A stretch of 64,000 nucleotides of DNA from Lepas anatifera (taxonomy: Eukaryota > Arthropoda > Thecostraca > Lepadidae): positions 186,001-250,000 of the forward strand of contig JAOTON010000900.1 in NCBI GenBank assembly GCA_034440635.1, given 5' to 3'. The notes under the pieces are model-generated. The model saw only the letters and a program-made list of their open reading frames with translations. It was not told where the DNA came from and ran no database searches. Both the position numbers and the translations under genes were made by a program. Below are positions 37,412 to 47,699 of the stretch, piece after piece. Each line of letters begins with the position of its first letter. Position 1 is the first letter of the stretch.

Positions 37412-37761
37412 GCCGCCCCGGTAGCTCAGTTGGTAGAGCGTTGGGCTCCGGCCCGCTGCTCAAGCATGCAGTGGCAGGCATGCCCAGGCTTGGGATCGGT
37501 TCCCCTGGACGCTCCGGCGCTCAATAGTTTACCCGACGTACAGGTCGGCTGGCAACTGATTGGTGAGAGGGTGACCTGAGCGGGGCGGCCGTCCCTGTGC
37601 TTTGTGGGACGTTAAACTTTGGCTTCTAAATCAACCCTTCATTGTGGGGTTCTCGTTCGTGGTGGGGTCGGGGTCTCCGTGACAAGTCCCTTGATGACTT
37701 TAGTGAGACTCCGACTCCAACAGTCGAACTGAGAACTACTGCACAAAATTTATAAAAAATA
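37412..37761 (+). mobile_element. Full-length tRNA-derived SINE
   Basis: The head GCCCCGGTAGCTCAGTTGGT followed by AGAGCG has a tRNA D-arm and A-box. The B-box region (GGGATCGGTTCCCCTGG) is worn. The body includes CTGTGCTTTGTGGGACGTTA and GGGGTCGGGGTCTCCGTG, and the end GACTCCGACTCCAACAG leads into an A/T-rich tail. Other copies are 46985-47342 (minus, near full length) and 15560-15742 (minus, truncated), which defines the SINE at about 350 bp. Confidence 0.9.
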
Positions 37762-38790
37762 ATAAGCGTTGAAATGGGGGAGCCAGGGGGCTTTGGCCCC
37801 ACTTTTTGGCCACAGATCTCCTGATTTCGTTCAAAATGGGAGAAAGCCGGAAATGTGTATAACCAGCCGCTGCGGAAGGCAACGAGGAGCCCAAATTCGC
37901 ACAGTTTTTTATCTTAACGTGGAAGGTTTGTTGCCGCATCAGGCTAAAGTCTGGCTGACCCCCTCACTTCTTTCCGGTGGCGACGCTTATGGCTGAGTAC
38001 ACTGTTAGGTTCCAGTTTGATTCGTACACTAGAAGCCGAAGTCGTAATTCCCTGCCACGGCAGTTCGCAGCTGAGTGTTCAGCTTTCTACCATTTACTGC
38101 TCACACTCTCTATCCACAGGCTGGTGCATAGTACACGGCATTTTTTGCGTGATTGAAGAGTGGTGATTTGTTCATTTTGCTCGTGCCTAAGTAAATAGTG
38201 ACCATAATGCACACGGTGGTTCATCAGTCAGTCAACCGTCAAGATCATACCGCTTATAATAAATACAAAAAGTTGAATAAGCGACAAAATTAGCGAAAGA
38301 TCCTCCCTTTTCTTCTTTCAAATTGATTTTCCTCTCCATCCAAAGCAGAATTTCTGAATGCACGCCTGACTTCCATGCACATTGACCAAACACATTATTG
38401 AAAAATAAAATAACGATGGCGATGGTAAAATCAGGGGCATACCACATTTGGCTACATATAGATTCCATAGAAATTCCACTGGCTGACTTTATGTTATTCC
38501 AAGACATGCAACTGTCTCGTGACGCACAATTACTCTTCCGCGTTGCTCCCCAGGCCCGCCTCCGGCAGTCCACGCCTAGGCCCCCCCACCTCGATCTTCT
38601 AGGAAGCTTCAGAGAAACGTAGGGCCAGTGTTGAGGGACGTGTCGAGCGGTCAGCGCCGATTTTTTTTAGTAAATTCTCTCGTTTGACCAGCTTTATCAT
38701 GACCCATAAGCATCTGATAATAGTTCATTTCAGACGAAGCGCAGCAGAAGATGACGACTTGGGCGGCCTCCTTGGTGGAGACTCCGTACT
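37762..38790. other. Unassigned sequence upstream of the transporter
   Basis: No gene is recognised. The stretch ending TTCATTTCAG at 38733 could be a 3' splice acceptor. An ATG at 38751 opens a frame that is not the transporter frame. Confidence 0.35.
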
Positions 38791-40182
38791 ATGCCGCCTC
38801 GCGGTGCCCTGGCTGTCGCGTGCGGCTTCCTGCTCCACCTCTCCTTGAACTGCATGTCCACGTTCGGCAACATCACCACCTACATCACATCCTACATGCA
38901 CGTCAGGCGAGGCATGGACGTAGACTACAGCCAGACGTCCTGGATCCAGACTTCTTTGGGCCTGTGCGTGGGGCCGTGTGTTTTACTCGGGAGTCTGATG
39001 TATGGAAGGTTTGACAGCACGGTGACAGTGCTGTCTGGGTGTGTGTTGCTAACGCTGGCCAATGTGGCCAGCTACTGGACAGTGAAGATGTCCCTAGCGT
39101 GGATTGCGCTGACCTATGGAGCGCTAAATGGCGCTGCTGTTGGTGTGGTCTATAGTGTTCCAATACTGGTGTGGTGCCAGTGGTTTCCGAATGGAAAGGG
39201 ACTGGTTAGTTGAATAATTGTGGGAGGATTTGGCCTCGGTGGATTCATCTTCACATCGATGCAAACTGCCTACATATATCCAGACAATCTGTCGGTAGAT
39301 GATAATGGCTTCTTTCATAACTCAGAACTGCTGGACCGCGTGCCCAACATCCTTCTCGTCCAGGCAGGGATTTACACAGTCCTGCAAACACTCGGAATCC
39401 TTGGAATTCGTCAGCCTCAGACGCAGCCTCAGGCGGAACGCAAAACAGCGTCACCATCCGTGGAATTAATCAATGATCCATCAAAGACGGGACATTCACA
39501 GGAGGCGTGCGAGTTATCCGAAGAAGCATCAATTCCCTCACTCAACATAAAGCGTCCAGACAACACCCAGCCAGGGTAATATGTGTTTAAAAAGCTTCTG
39601 GCGTGGCAGCTTCTGGTTGGCTGCAGTCTAAATGCCTTAGCAAGTATGGCAATAAGCGACCTTTGGAAGTCTTTCGTCCAGACATTCATCAGAGACGACC
39701 ACTTTGTTGCGATGATTGGTGACGTCTCTTCCGTGTTCAGTCTGTTGGGCCGTATTGTCTGGGGCTTGCTCTGCGACGTGCTGACCTTCAAGCCTGTTAT
39801 GTTGGCCTCGTCTGGTCTGCTTACCGTTCTTGTGCTCACATAGGAGAGCACTAGTCACAGAGGTCAGGTTATGTTTCTTATCTGGGTGTGGGCGATGTTT
39901 TTCTCCTTTTCTGGAACTTACGCAATTGCAATGGTTGGAATCGTACAGTATATTGGCCAAGAGATAGCTGGCCCTGTTTATGAGGTTATTTTCACTTGCG
40001 GCTCTTTTCTCACACCGCTGATGTCACTTTTCATTCAGTTCCTTCTAGAACGCTATGATTACTCGGTTGTGTTTTTATTTTCGGGCCTGCTTGCTATGGT
40101 AAGCTTCGCAGCGACGTTAAAAATGCAGGAACTCAGACATGCATGCCTCGGCTGGTGCCAAAGGGTGTTCGTTTGTAAATGA
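38791..40182 (+). pseudogene. Intronless MFS transporter, oxalate/formate-antiporter-like, with three in-frame stops
   Basis: One frame of 463 codons encodes a complete 12-helix major facilitator. Helix 1 covers residues 6-30 (GALAVACGFLLHLSLN). Helices 2-6 follow, with the conserved WFPNGKGLVS then IIVGGFGLGGFIF stretch after helix 4 and LLDRVPNILLVQAGIY before helix 6. A polar loop of about 60 residues comes next. Helices 7-12 include LLGRIVWGLLCDVL, the second-half counterpart of the MFS loop motif. These signatures are typical of the eukaryotic OFA-like group of membrane transporters of small organic anions; the substrate is unknown. Stops fall at codon 141 (TGA, 39211), 263 (TAA, 39577) and 351 (TAG, 39841). 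There is no frameshift and no intron. This suggests a retrocopy or a recently lost gene. Base errors or a rescued allele are possible but less likely. Confidence 0.85.
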
Positions 40183-40992
40183 ATAACGGTGAAAATGATC
40201 ATCACAGAAGTATGTATACTTTTATATTTGAAAAGCAAAAATGTCCTGTGCAGTTTGGGGTGTTTCTTGCCATATTAGCAGTATCCTTCTCTGTCGCCCT
40301 GACCTACCACTAGACTATAAAAGTGTGCCCTCCCTAACCACTCTCCGTCATGGTTCTGCCTGAATCAACGTTCTGCTTGTCTTGATGTCTTATTGGAAAG
40401 GAACAGCCGCATTACAAGGAAGAGAATGTACGGGATTATATTTTTCCACAGAACTCCTATTTCCTCTGCTGACAACTCCAGGTATGTTGAAGCGTATCGG
40501 GCGTTTGCATTCGATCTTTGAGGGAATATATTAGGTCCCGTCACTTCTCCATGACTGGGAAGAGCCGTGGTTGCACGTACAGAGCCTGGTAAAGGTAATC
40601 GGGGGACTAGCCTAAGCAATGCAGAGCACTTCTATGGGAACAATCCCGACATGTTTGGGATGAAACATTTTGAGGAAACTTGTTTACAAGGCTCCTATTT
40701 TGACAACCCTCTAGAATTAAGAAAAATCAAACGCGCCTTCACGAGCGCTGAACTTGAGGTATATGACATGGGCTGGGAGCCTGCTCTTGCCATATGTCAT
40801 ATGAGCAACGAGCATGGCCATAGCTGAACTTGAAGATTTTTCTGAGACCAGGTTCGAGCTCGCTACAGCGATATCATTTACTTGTGACACGCTTGAGTCA
40901 GCAAAAAAGTGGTTTCCAATAATCTTTTTGGCTCTTCTTATTGAAACTATGTTTTCTTGCGCTCACCATTTACCGACACAAAACATAAAAAT
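40183..40992. other. Unassigned sequence downstream of the transporter
   Basis: About 800 bp without a recognisable coding domain. If the transporter is a retrocopy, this could be its 3' untranslated region, ending at the A-rich tract at 40993. No AATAAA signal was seen just before that tract. Confidence 0.35.
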
Positions 40993-41031
40993 CAAAAAAA
41001 AAAAAAAAACCCAAAAAAAAAAAAAAAAAAA
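40993..41031 (+). repeat. Interrupted poly-A tract
   Basis: Sixteen A, three C and about twenty A. It could be the tail of a retroposed transcript on the plus strand, a plain A run, or a homopolymer artefact. Confidence 0.7.
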
Positions 41032-42040
41032 TGGATTTTAATTTGCATTGGTTTCACAGTTGGCGCTGGGCCCGACATGACTTCCAATTTCCAGACACTA
41101 AGCCTTCTCGACAACCTTTATGTGCCAACACTAGCAGCGGAACTGGGGGGGGGTACGGTGCCCCCTTTAAATAAGAAATTTGAACACGAATCCGATGGCG
41201 TTGACTGGAAAGGAAAGGGCTGAAGAGCCCATGGTGCCCGCTTCCCCTTGAATTCGGACGTTCCGCCGTCACTGTATGCCAACCTTCCAAAAGTCCATGT
41301 AATAGGGTTGATTTTATTACGTACACTATAAGCCTCGGTGAGAGATGTCTCAGAACCGACCAATCGGTAGGCCCATTCACGTCGCACCCCACCAAGAGCT
41401 TTTCCGATAGCAGTCCACTTCACCATCTGTCGACGCACCTGACATCTATCCGGCGACACTCGAAACTAATGACATCAGGGCGGCACTGCCATCAGCTTTG
41501 TCGGCGGCCGCCACTTCTGATTTCGCCATTGATTTTGCGCGTGCCTCCCTCTGCTCGGTGCGCTCTCGCGCGGCTTCTGCAGGGGCGGCGGCGTCGCCGC
41601 CTGTTCCGCGAGAACACCGCCTGACGGCCAAACACAGGCCCAGCGACACTGAGCACAGACTGTGCTCCTGCTGGTCTGTCAAGAAGAGAGCAGGAGGGCG
41701 CCGTGACCTCCACTCAATCAGGCACCTCTGGAGTCATCACACAGTGCTCCTCCAACGTACCACAAAAGATGCATCTTCGTATGACACAGAAAGAGTTTAT
41801 GTAGTTTATAGGAGCTTCGAAAATTGCAATTAAAGATAAAGTTGTTCATACATACGTAGGAAATCGGGGCCTCAGTACCTTTACTCACGACTTATATTCC
41901 AAATGACCTTTATAAATCAGCAGACCATTCCTTTGCCGTCGCTTTGCCACAGTAACATGATTTGTGTATCGAATGTGAAAACCCAAAACATCAACGAAGC
42001 AAACAACATTGCAGCAGCCTGAACTTATTTTTCAGGGCAT
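41032..42040. other. Unassigned sequence with a GC-rich patch
   Basis: No domain recognised. About 41460-41740 is GC-rich with overlapping frames on both strands (plus 41498-41833; minus 41446-41682 and 41492-41713). These are compositional and are not called. Confidence 0.35.
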
Positions 42041-42430
42041 TTAACCCATTAACGCCCAGCGGGTAATTTTTGTCCTCTGACTTTGACAGGCTGCAGAATC
42101 GGTACCAGCGAAGTGATCTTCATGTTTATGATATGTATGTGTGTTTTAGAGCGTGGATAAGCTGGAAAAATGTATTTGAAAATTCTAGGTTTTTATGAGA
42201 CGATTTCGGTGGAACTTATTTTGGCGAGGTTTTGGTCAGCGTGAGATAGCTCGGCAAATTTTGTATCTCGCAATAACATATGGAAAGCTGAAAAGGTTTT
42301 GCATGATTGACATTAAGCCAAGACCACTAGGAGTCAGATGGCGAAGAAGCAGTAAGATTTTCTTGAACGGCTTTGCCATGAGACATCGTCAAATATGAAG
42401 CGGACAAAAATGACCCGCTGGGCGTTGCGG
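42041..42430 (+). mobile_element. TTAA-type MITE, family H (copy 1)
   Basis: Starts TTAACCCATTAACGCCCAGC and continues GGGTAATTTTTGTCC. The right side GGACAAAAATGACCCGCT then GGGCGTT is its near-perfect complement. The outermost right bases and TTAA appear lost. A smaller relative at 54890-55052 keeps the opposite end (GGGCGTTAATGGGTTAA). Non-coding. Confidence 0.75.
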
Positions 42431-42603
42431 ACATCTGCGGGGCGCTGAAAATGAGGAAAAGGATGTGTCCTGTCCTCCCGTCTGGTGCGTCAGGTGCATA
42501 ATGTTACCTAGAGGCAAGGGAGGCATTGTGGGTCCTGCGAATGCAGGGTTGCCAGTTTAGATATTTTTCATCAAATCTGAAGATTTTTAGTGCAATGTCG
42601 ATA
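42431..42603. other. Unassigned spacer
   Basis: A short stretch between families H and G with nothing recognised. Confidence 0.4.
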
Positions 42604-43109
42604 GGGTAGAGTAGGGTAACGCGCCCACCTGGGTAAGACGCCTACTACCGTCTACAGGCTGATGTAGGAACTGGACCCTCCATCTAGTATTTTTTTCTGG
42701 TAGCGGTCTTTCTGATCGGGTCCTGAGCGTGATTGGACGCGCCTAGTCTGCTCCAGTAATTTTCAGCAACCATTTGTTGTTTTTTGCCCCTCCGGATATA
42801 AAAACAAGCTATCTTAAAGTTGCGATTAAACTGTATGCGTTTTAGACGCACTCACGGCAATTTGTGAGGTCAAAACAGCTAGTTTGTGCGGCATTTTGAC
42901 AGCCACTATGCGGCATAGAAACGCCGCAGAATTGAGTAATATTTGTTGCAACGCTGCCGTTGCTGCGTGGGTAAGACGCCCATGTGTAGTGCGGGGTAAG
43001 ATGCCCCAGGCTCCTTGCCCCAATATTTGGTAGGCATTTTACCCCAATGGATAAGTGTGTCCTTTGGATAGGTAGGACATGGAGGTAGGGCTGCTATTAC
43101 TATTACCAC

Positions 43110-43135
43110 CATCACGACCACTACTGGTCGTGATG
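43110..43135. repeat. 11-bp hairpin in family G
   Basis: CATCACGACCA and TGGTCGTGATG are exact complements separated by four bases. Confidence 0.8.
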
Positions 43136-43264
43136 GCAAAGTATGTTGGGTTAGAAAAAATCACCGTAACAGAAGACCTTGAGTTTCAAATATTAGTTCC
43201 TATAGCACACAGGAAAGTTTTCGCGTTTGCTCTCATTTGGTCATCTTGAGGGGTGGTCTTAAAT

Positions 43265-43446
43265 CACTGACGGAACCAAAGGGGGCTAAAGGGGCCGTGG
43301 TCCCCACCAAACCCTAAAAAAGTATATTTTCCCAAGGCCAAATTTTGGCCGTTTTTTTAATGCTACGTTTTCGAGATTTCTTCTTGATTTACCCCCCCCA
43401 AAGGTTGGTTTGGCCCCTACAAAAGTTGCTCCTGGATCCGCCGATG
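43265..43446 (+). mobile_element. hAT-like MITE nested in G, near-perfect TSD
   Basis: Begins CACTGACGGAACCAAAGG and ends CTCCTGGATCCGCCGATG. The flanks TCTTAAAT and TATTAAAT agree at 7 of 8 bases. The body is collinear with the MITE at 14905-15157 (GGCCGTGGTCCCCACCAAAC against GAGCCGTGGCTCCCACCAAA). Confidence 0.85.
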
Positions 43447-43886
43447 TATTAAATACCTACTTTCGTCATGGATCTGCTCGAAGCACTGTTTTCATATAGC
43501 GATCCCGAACCATTATCGTCGTTACATAAATTTTCCAGATTATACATACCCATCCTCATCCTACCTTGATATCCTGTTCCAGAATATGGGAAGACATACC
43601 GAAGAAGAACCACTTGCAGGCAGAATGAACTGGAGGCGCTTTAAGGTGCTTTGAACCCCCTAAAATATGTTGAGGCTCTATCTTAAATTGCTTTTGCGTT
43701 TTCCGTTAATAGGTAAAAAGCCTATCTGCTTATTTTTGCTGTGTCGGGCTTTAATGCCTCGAATAACTTGCCCACTTTGTCACAACATTATCGTAAAGCG
43801 TAATCACAACAATAATCCCACTTGTTCATGTAACGAGATACAGTATGCGCTGGGTGTTATATGACGGTGTTTTGCCCCGGGGCTAG

Positions 43887-43918
43887 GGCGTTTTACCCCG
43901 CTATCGGGGTAAAACGCC
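43887..43918. repeat. Hairpin made of the family G motif
   Basis: GGCGTTTTACCCCG and CGGGGTAAAACGCC are exact complements with a four-base loop. The stem is the subterminal motif of the element itself, as if two transposase-binding sites faced each other. Confidence 0.85.
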
Positions 43919-44293
43919 TTTTACATGGTCTCAAGAAAAAACAAATTTCGCACACTTCGCATAGTGTTGGAGTCCCAAATTTCTATCCGAGTGTAGACAG
44001 AAGATCACAGAACTTAACGAAGAAAACATGAGGCAATTCCATCCTCGCAGGATTGGTACAGACACATTCTCCCTTAATGTATGCGTCTTACCCCACTCTA
44101 CCCTACCTTAGGAAACTTTGAAGTTCATGAAATGCTTCCTAACGTTTTCGGGTTCTGTCTTGTTTTGGGAATGATTATCACATATTTTTTAACAGAAACA
44201 TGCAAGATGGTTCCAGTATTTTGTAAAGGCGTTATTAAGTACAATTTTCTGGGGTTTTGAAAACTTATCGAAATTTTAGCACTGACTTCACTG

Positions 44294-45144
44294 TTAACAC
44301 GCGCATTGACGGGGGTCTGAGCCACCTTCGCATTGACGGGGGGCGGGTACCCGCCCCCCTAAGATCTCGAGAACCACGGTAGGTAGCGAAAAACGGTAAA
44401 CGGCGTTGGGCTGCCCATCCACTTCTCCATCGAAAACATTTGAGCCATTTTTTTGTCAGGTCACATTTAAGGTCACGAGAGGTCAAAACATGCCCGTCAT
44501 AGGGATAACATGTAAATTCAGTTTTTCGGCCATTAAATCTGAACAAGTAAAGATAGAGCAAAACGACTTAAGCTATATGAATCCTCTTAGCAAGCCGAAT
44601 CGAATGATATATAATTTGACCTTGCTAGGTCAAATCAAGGATTTGACCTGACCTGAGGTCAGGTCAGGGTCAAATTATATACAATGTATATCATTAGAAC
44701 CGCAAAGCCCAGGCGAGTCTAATGCAGCTTAAATAAATGCTCTATCACCATCCGTTACTGAGTTATTCCGTAAAAACCATTTTTCCCATGTATTTCCAAT
44801 GGAGAGGTCATGCCTCGTACCTGACCTTAGGTCATCGATATCAAAAATACCGGAACATATTTTAGAGAACTCGGTGGGGCCATTATGTGATATGAGTTTC
44901 AATCGGATAAGTTCACCCTGCTCCGACTTATGCTATCTTAAACTTTTTTTGAGGTCGGGTCACTTGACCTGTAATGGTGACCTGACCTGAGATGACCTAA
45001 CCTTAAAATTTTCACAGAAGTTGTAAAAATGATGAGGGAAAAGGTATACCAAGTACGGCGGCGCTACGCGCCGCCGTTTTTCTGCTATCTCCGAAAAACC
45101 CGAGGGGGGCGGGTACCCGCCCCCCCCGTCAATGCGCGTGTTAA
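44294..45144 (+). mobile_element. TTAA-type element, family B (copy 2)
   Basis: Bounded by TTAA at 44294-44297 and 45141-45144. The ends TTAACACGCGCATTGACGGG and CCCCGTCAATGCGCGTGTTAA are a clean inverted repeat, and a second inner layer GGGGCGGGTACCCGCCCC is itself palindromic and occurs near both ends. The 851-bp body is full of GGTCA/TGACC words and is nearly identical to 26400-27233. Non-coding; mobilisation in trans is inferred. Confidence 0.92.
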
Positions 45145-45207
45145 GCTAGCAGAGCCTTGTCTTTTCCCCTTGATGGATTGTGTGTAGTGGATAGGGAGGA
45201 TAGGGAA

Positions 45208-45368
45208 CAGTAGCGGATTGAGGACTTCATTAAGTGGTGGGGGGGGGGTTGGGGATCTAGAGCCTCCCCGCCATGGCCTCGGAACAGCCCTCAGTAATGC
45301 ATTTAAGGCACACTGACATTTCGGTAGGGGGGGGTTGAGCCTTCCTAGCCCCCTTGTGTCCACTACTG
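45208..45368 (+). mobile_element. hAT-like MITE, TSD not preserved
   Basis: Starts CAGTAGCGGATTGAGG and ends with the complement of CAGTAGTGGACACAAGG. Layout and length match the MITE at 22457-22615, including GCCTTCCTAGCCCCC against GGGGGCTAGTGGGCTC in reverse. The 8-bp flanks do not match, so it is older or rearranged. Confidence 0.55.
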
Positions 45369-45497
45369 ATTGAAAGCCAATGACCAGCTGACAAAATGAG
45401 TTAGAAATTATCGCGGCCGCCACGCTGGTTTGTTTTGACAAGATGGTGTAGTGTCAAACGTCCGGAGCAGTTTGCAGGGACGGCGGATTCCAGGGTG

Positions 45498-45561
45498 CAA
45501 GTGGTGCAGTTGCACCACTTGATTTTTTCAAGTGGTGCAAAAGTATCTTTTGCACCACTTG
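45498..45561. repeat. Two adjacent perfect hairpins of CAAGTGGTGCA
   Basis: CAAGTGGTGCA-GT-TGCACCACTTG (45498-45521) is followed by CAAGTGGTGCAAAAG-TAT-CTTTTGCACCACTTG (45529-45561). The same word occurs once near the right end of the large element (TTGCACCACTT near 53839), and a worn version follows the duplicated left end at about 46027-46090. They look like paired subterminal binding sites. Confidence 0.9.
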
Positions 45562-45715
45562 TTTTGGCTTTGTCCAGGAGGCGCCCCCCCAGGCCTCAGC
45601 CGGCGCCCCCGGCCGGTCGGAGAAAATCAAGCCTAATTACCGCCTACCTGAAGAGGTAGGATCCTCTGTGAAAAAGACATTTTCATACATGAATGACGCA
45701 CCTTGACATCAAAAC

Positions 45716-45980
45716 TGCGCCCTGGAAAGCAAAAGGCGCCCCCCTTGAGTAAAGGCGCCCCTCTGGATAGCATAGGCGCCCTTGAAAAGCGTAGGCGCCT
45801 CCTGGACAGCTGAGGCGCCTCCGAAGAAGAGAAACGGCGCCCCTAGATATCACATGCGCCCCCTGGTTAGCACAGGCACCCCTTGACAGCAAAAGGCGCC
45901 CCCCGCAGAGAAAAGGCGCCCCCTGGACAACATAGGCGCCCTTTGATAAGAAAGGCGCCCCCTGGAGAGATAAGAGAGAA
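45716..45980 (+). repeat. GGCGCCCCCTGGATAGCATA array 1
   Basis: About a dozen units of 19-24 bp, consensus AGGCGCCCCCTGGAYAGCAW, lie in direct orientation. The unit length is near 21 bp, so long minus-strand frames stay open (GAPFLSRG-like repeats); these are not considered genes. Confidence 0.9.
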
Positions 45981-46006
45981 ACCCCCCCTCCCGAGAACAA
46001 CGGCGG

Positions 46007-46242
46007 CAGGGACGGCGGATTCCGCAGGACAGGGTGTGCAGTTGCACACCTTGAAAAATGATGGTGTACAATAGTATATTTTTGCACACCTGGTTTTGAC
46101 CTCGTACGGGGAGGCCCTCACGGATTTGGGTGGCACCGCCGGATTTTGCCGGCGCCCCCGGCCGGTCAAGAGAAAATCAGACACATCGCCTGTCTGAAGG
46201 GGTAGTACCCTCTGTGTAAAATAAAATACACTTTCAAATATG
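46007..46242 (+). mobile_element. Second left terminus of the large hAT-like element
   Basis: CAGGGACGGCGGATTCC appears again, followed by GTGTGCAGTTGCACACCTTG, the hairpin-like word in altered form, and by CCCCCGGCCGGTCAAGAGAA, matching CCCCCGGCCGGTCGGAGAAA of the first copy. No separate right end was found, so this is either a nested related insertion or a tandem duplication of about 532 bp. Confidence 0.7.
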
Positions 46243-46705
46243 AATGGCGCCCCCTAACATCAAAGCTGCACCCTGGACAGCAAAAGGTGCCCACCCCCTT
46301 GAGTAAAAGCGCCCCTCTGGATAGCAAAGGCGACCTCTAGACAGCAGAGGCGCCCCTGGACAGAAAAAGGCACCCCCAATTGAGGAGTAACGACGCCCCG
46401 GGATAGCATATGCGCCCCTGGTTAGCACAGGCACCCCTGGACAGCAAAAGGCGGCCCCCGCCCCCTGAGTAAAGGATCCGGGTCTCTGGATAGCATAGGT
46501 GCCCCTGGATGGCGCAGGCGCCTCCTGGACAGCAGAGACGCCTCCGAAGAAGATCAACGGCGCCCCTTGATACCATATGCACCCCCTGGTTAGCACAGGC
46601 ATCCCTGGATAGCAAAAGGCGCCCCCCCGAGAGCAAAGGCGCCCCCTCTGGAAATAATAAGCACCCATGGATAGGAAAGGCGCCCCCTGGAAAGGACAGC
46701 AGAAC
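46243..46705 (+). repeat. GGCGCCCCCTGGATAGCATA array 2
   Basis: About twenty units of the same consensus as array 1, more diverged, with a few longer spacers. Minus-strand frames of 157 and 142 codons in different phases cover the same DNA, which argues against a real protein. Confidence 0.88.
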
Positions 46706-46984
46706 ATTTTTTAAGGAAAACTCAGTGGAGGGGGAGGGCGGTGGAGATTTTCTTGTGCTGGCCATTATAATGTCTTCGGGGGATCAAACCCCCATTTGGA
46801 GGTGGGCGTTAATAAAATTTAGACGTGCTAGTGTTAAAAAATGTCTCCTAATTTTTGTTATTCCATATTCTAAAGATTAGAGATGCTGCCCAGGACTGCG
46901 GGTTTTTTTTTTCAACGGAAAAAAGGCCAAACCGGGTTTGTGAAAAGGTCAAAAGGTTCAAATTGTATTTGCACTAAAAAATAT

Positions 46985-47342
46985 TGTTTTTTATAAATTT
47001 CGTCCAAGTTCTTCCCAGTACGGCTGTTGGAGTCTGAGTCTCATTTAAGTCCTCAAGGGACTTGTCACGGAGACCCCGACCCCACCACCCGAACGAGTAA
47101 CGCCCACAATGAAGGGTTGATTTAGAAGCCAAAGTTTAACCTCCCACAAAGCACAGGGATGGCCGCCTCGCTCAGGTCACCCTCTCATCAGTCAGTTGCC
47201 AGCCGACCTACGTCGGGCAAACGATTGAGCGCCGGAGCGTCTCAGGGGAACCGATCTCAAGCCTGGACATGCACTGCCACTGCATGCTTCTCAGCAGGGG
47301 GCCGGAGCCCGATGCTCTACCAACCGAGCAACCGGGGCGGCC
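46985..47342 (-). mobile_element. Near full-length tRNA-derived SINE
   Basis: The complement runs from the tRNA-like head (GGCCGCCCCGGTTGCTCGGT then TGGTAGAGC) through the same body as the SINE at 37412-37761 to GACTCCAACAGCCGTACTGG and an A/T-rich tail. Confidence 0.9.
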
Positions 47343-47699
47343 AAATGGCCAAATAAATACCACAAAAGCCATATTTGAGGCTAAAACGAACCCTACCGGG
47401 TGTCATAAACCCACAGAAAAAGGACAGAGCACTCTTGTATCATTGCAGTGAACAGTGCACTGTATAAAACTAAATGTTGATAATTTGATATTGACTTGAC
47501 GATATATTTTTAGCACACTGCCCATCTCATAAGAAGGCAGGAGTCCCCTTCCAATCCCGTGTGGCGACCCAATTATTTTATCCACATAACTAAACAATTT
47601 GTTAGCATCATCAATTATCTTGGCCGCACCACTCCCCGCTAACATTTGATATCTTCCTGCTTTTTCTGTGAATTGTTTGCTCTTGAACAGTGACGGATC
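47343..47699. other. Unassigned spacer inside the large element
   Basis: No domain recognised. Minus-strand frame 47403-47723 (106 codons) has no known signature. Confidence 0.35.

Larger units (their letters stand above)
42604..44103 (+). mobile_element. TA-bounded TIR element, family G
   Basis: Left end GGGTAGAGTAGGGTAACGCG and the complement of the right end, GGGTAGAGTGGGGTAAGACG, agree at most positions. Both lie next to TA (42602-42603, 44104-44105). Words such as GGGTAAGACGCC and GGGGTAAAACGCC recur inside, once as the perfect hairpin at 43887-43918. A hAT-like MITE (43265-43446) is nested. No transposase is visible in 1.5 kb. The terminal pattern is closest to family F. Confidence 0.82.

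Noticed and set aside
37412..37500. Functional tRNA gene
   Set aside because: The A-box and D-arm are good, but the anticodon arm, B-box and acceptor stem are not, and the same sequence heads a dispersed 350-bp SINE.
38791..40182. Stop readthrough or selenocysteine in the transporter
   Set aside because: Three different stop codons are present, no insertion element was seen, and MFS transporters are not known selenoproteins. Decay is simpler.
45716..46705. Possible CRISPR-like array
   Set aside because: Unit and spacer lengths are irregular, the spacers are not distinct from the repeats, there are no cas genes, and the sequence is eukaryotic.
46007..46705. Independent complete hAT element starting at 46007
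   Set aside because: The left end is clear, but no right end or matching AACGGCGG flank was found, so only a duplicated terminus is reported.
45683..46765. Long minus-strand open frames with repeated GAPFLSRG-like peptides
   Set aside because: They arise from a 21-bp tandem array. Different phases of the same DNA are open too, there is no start context, and the units drift in length.
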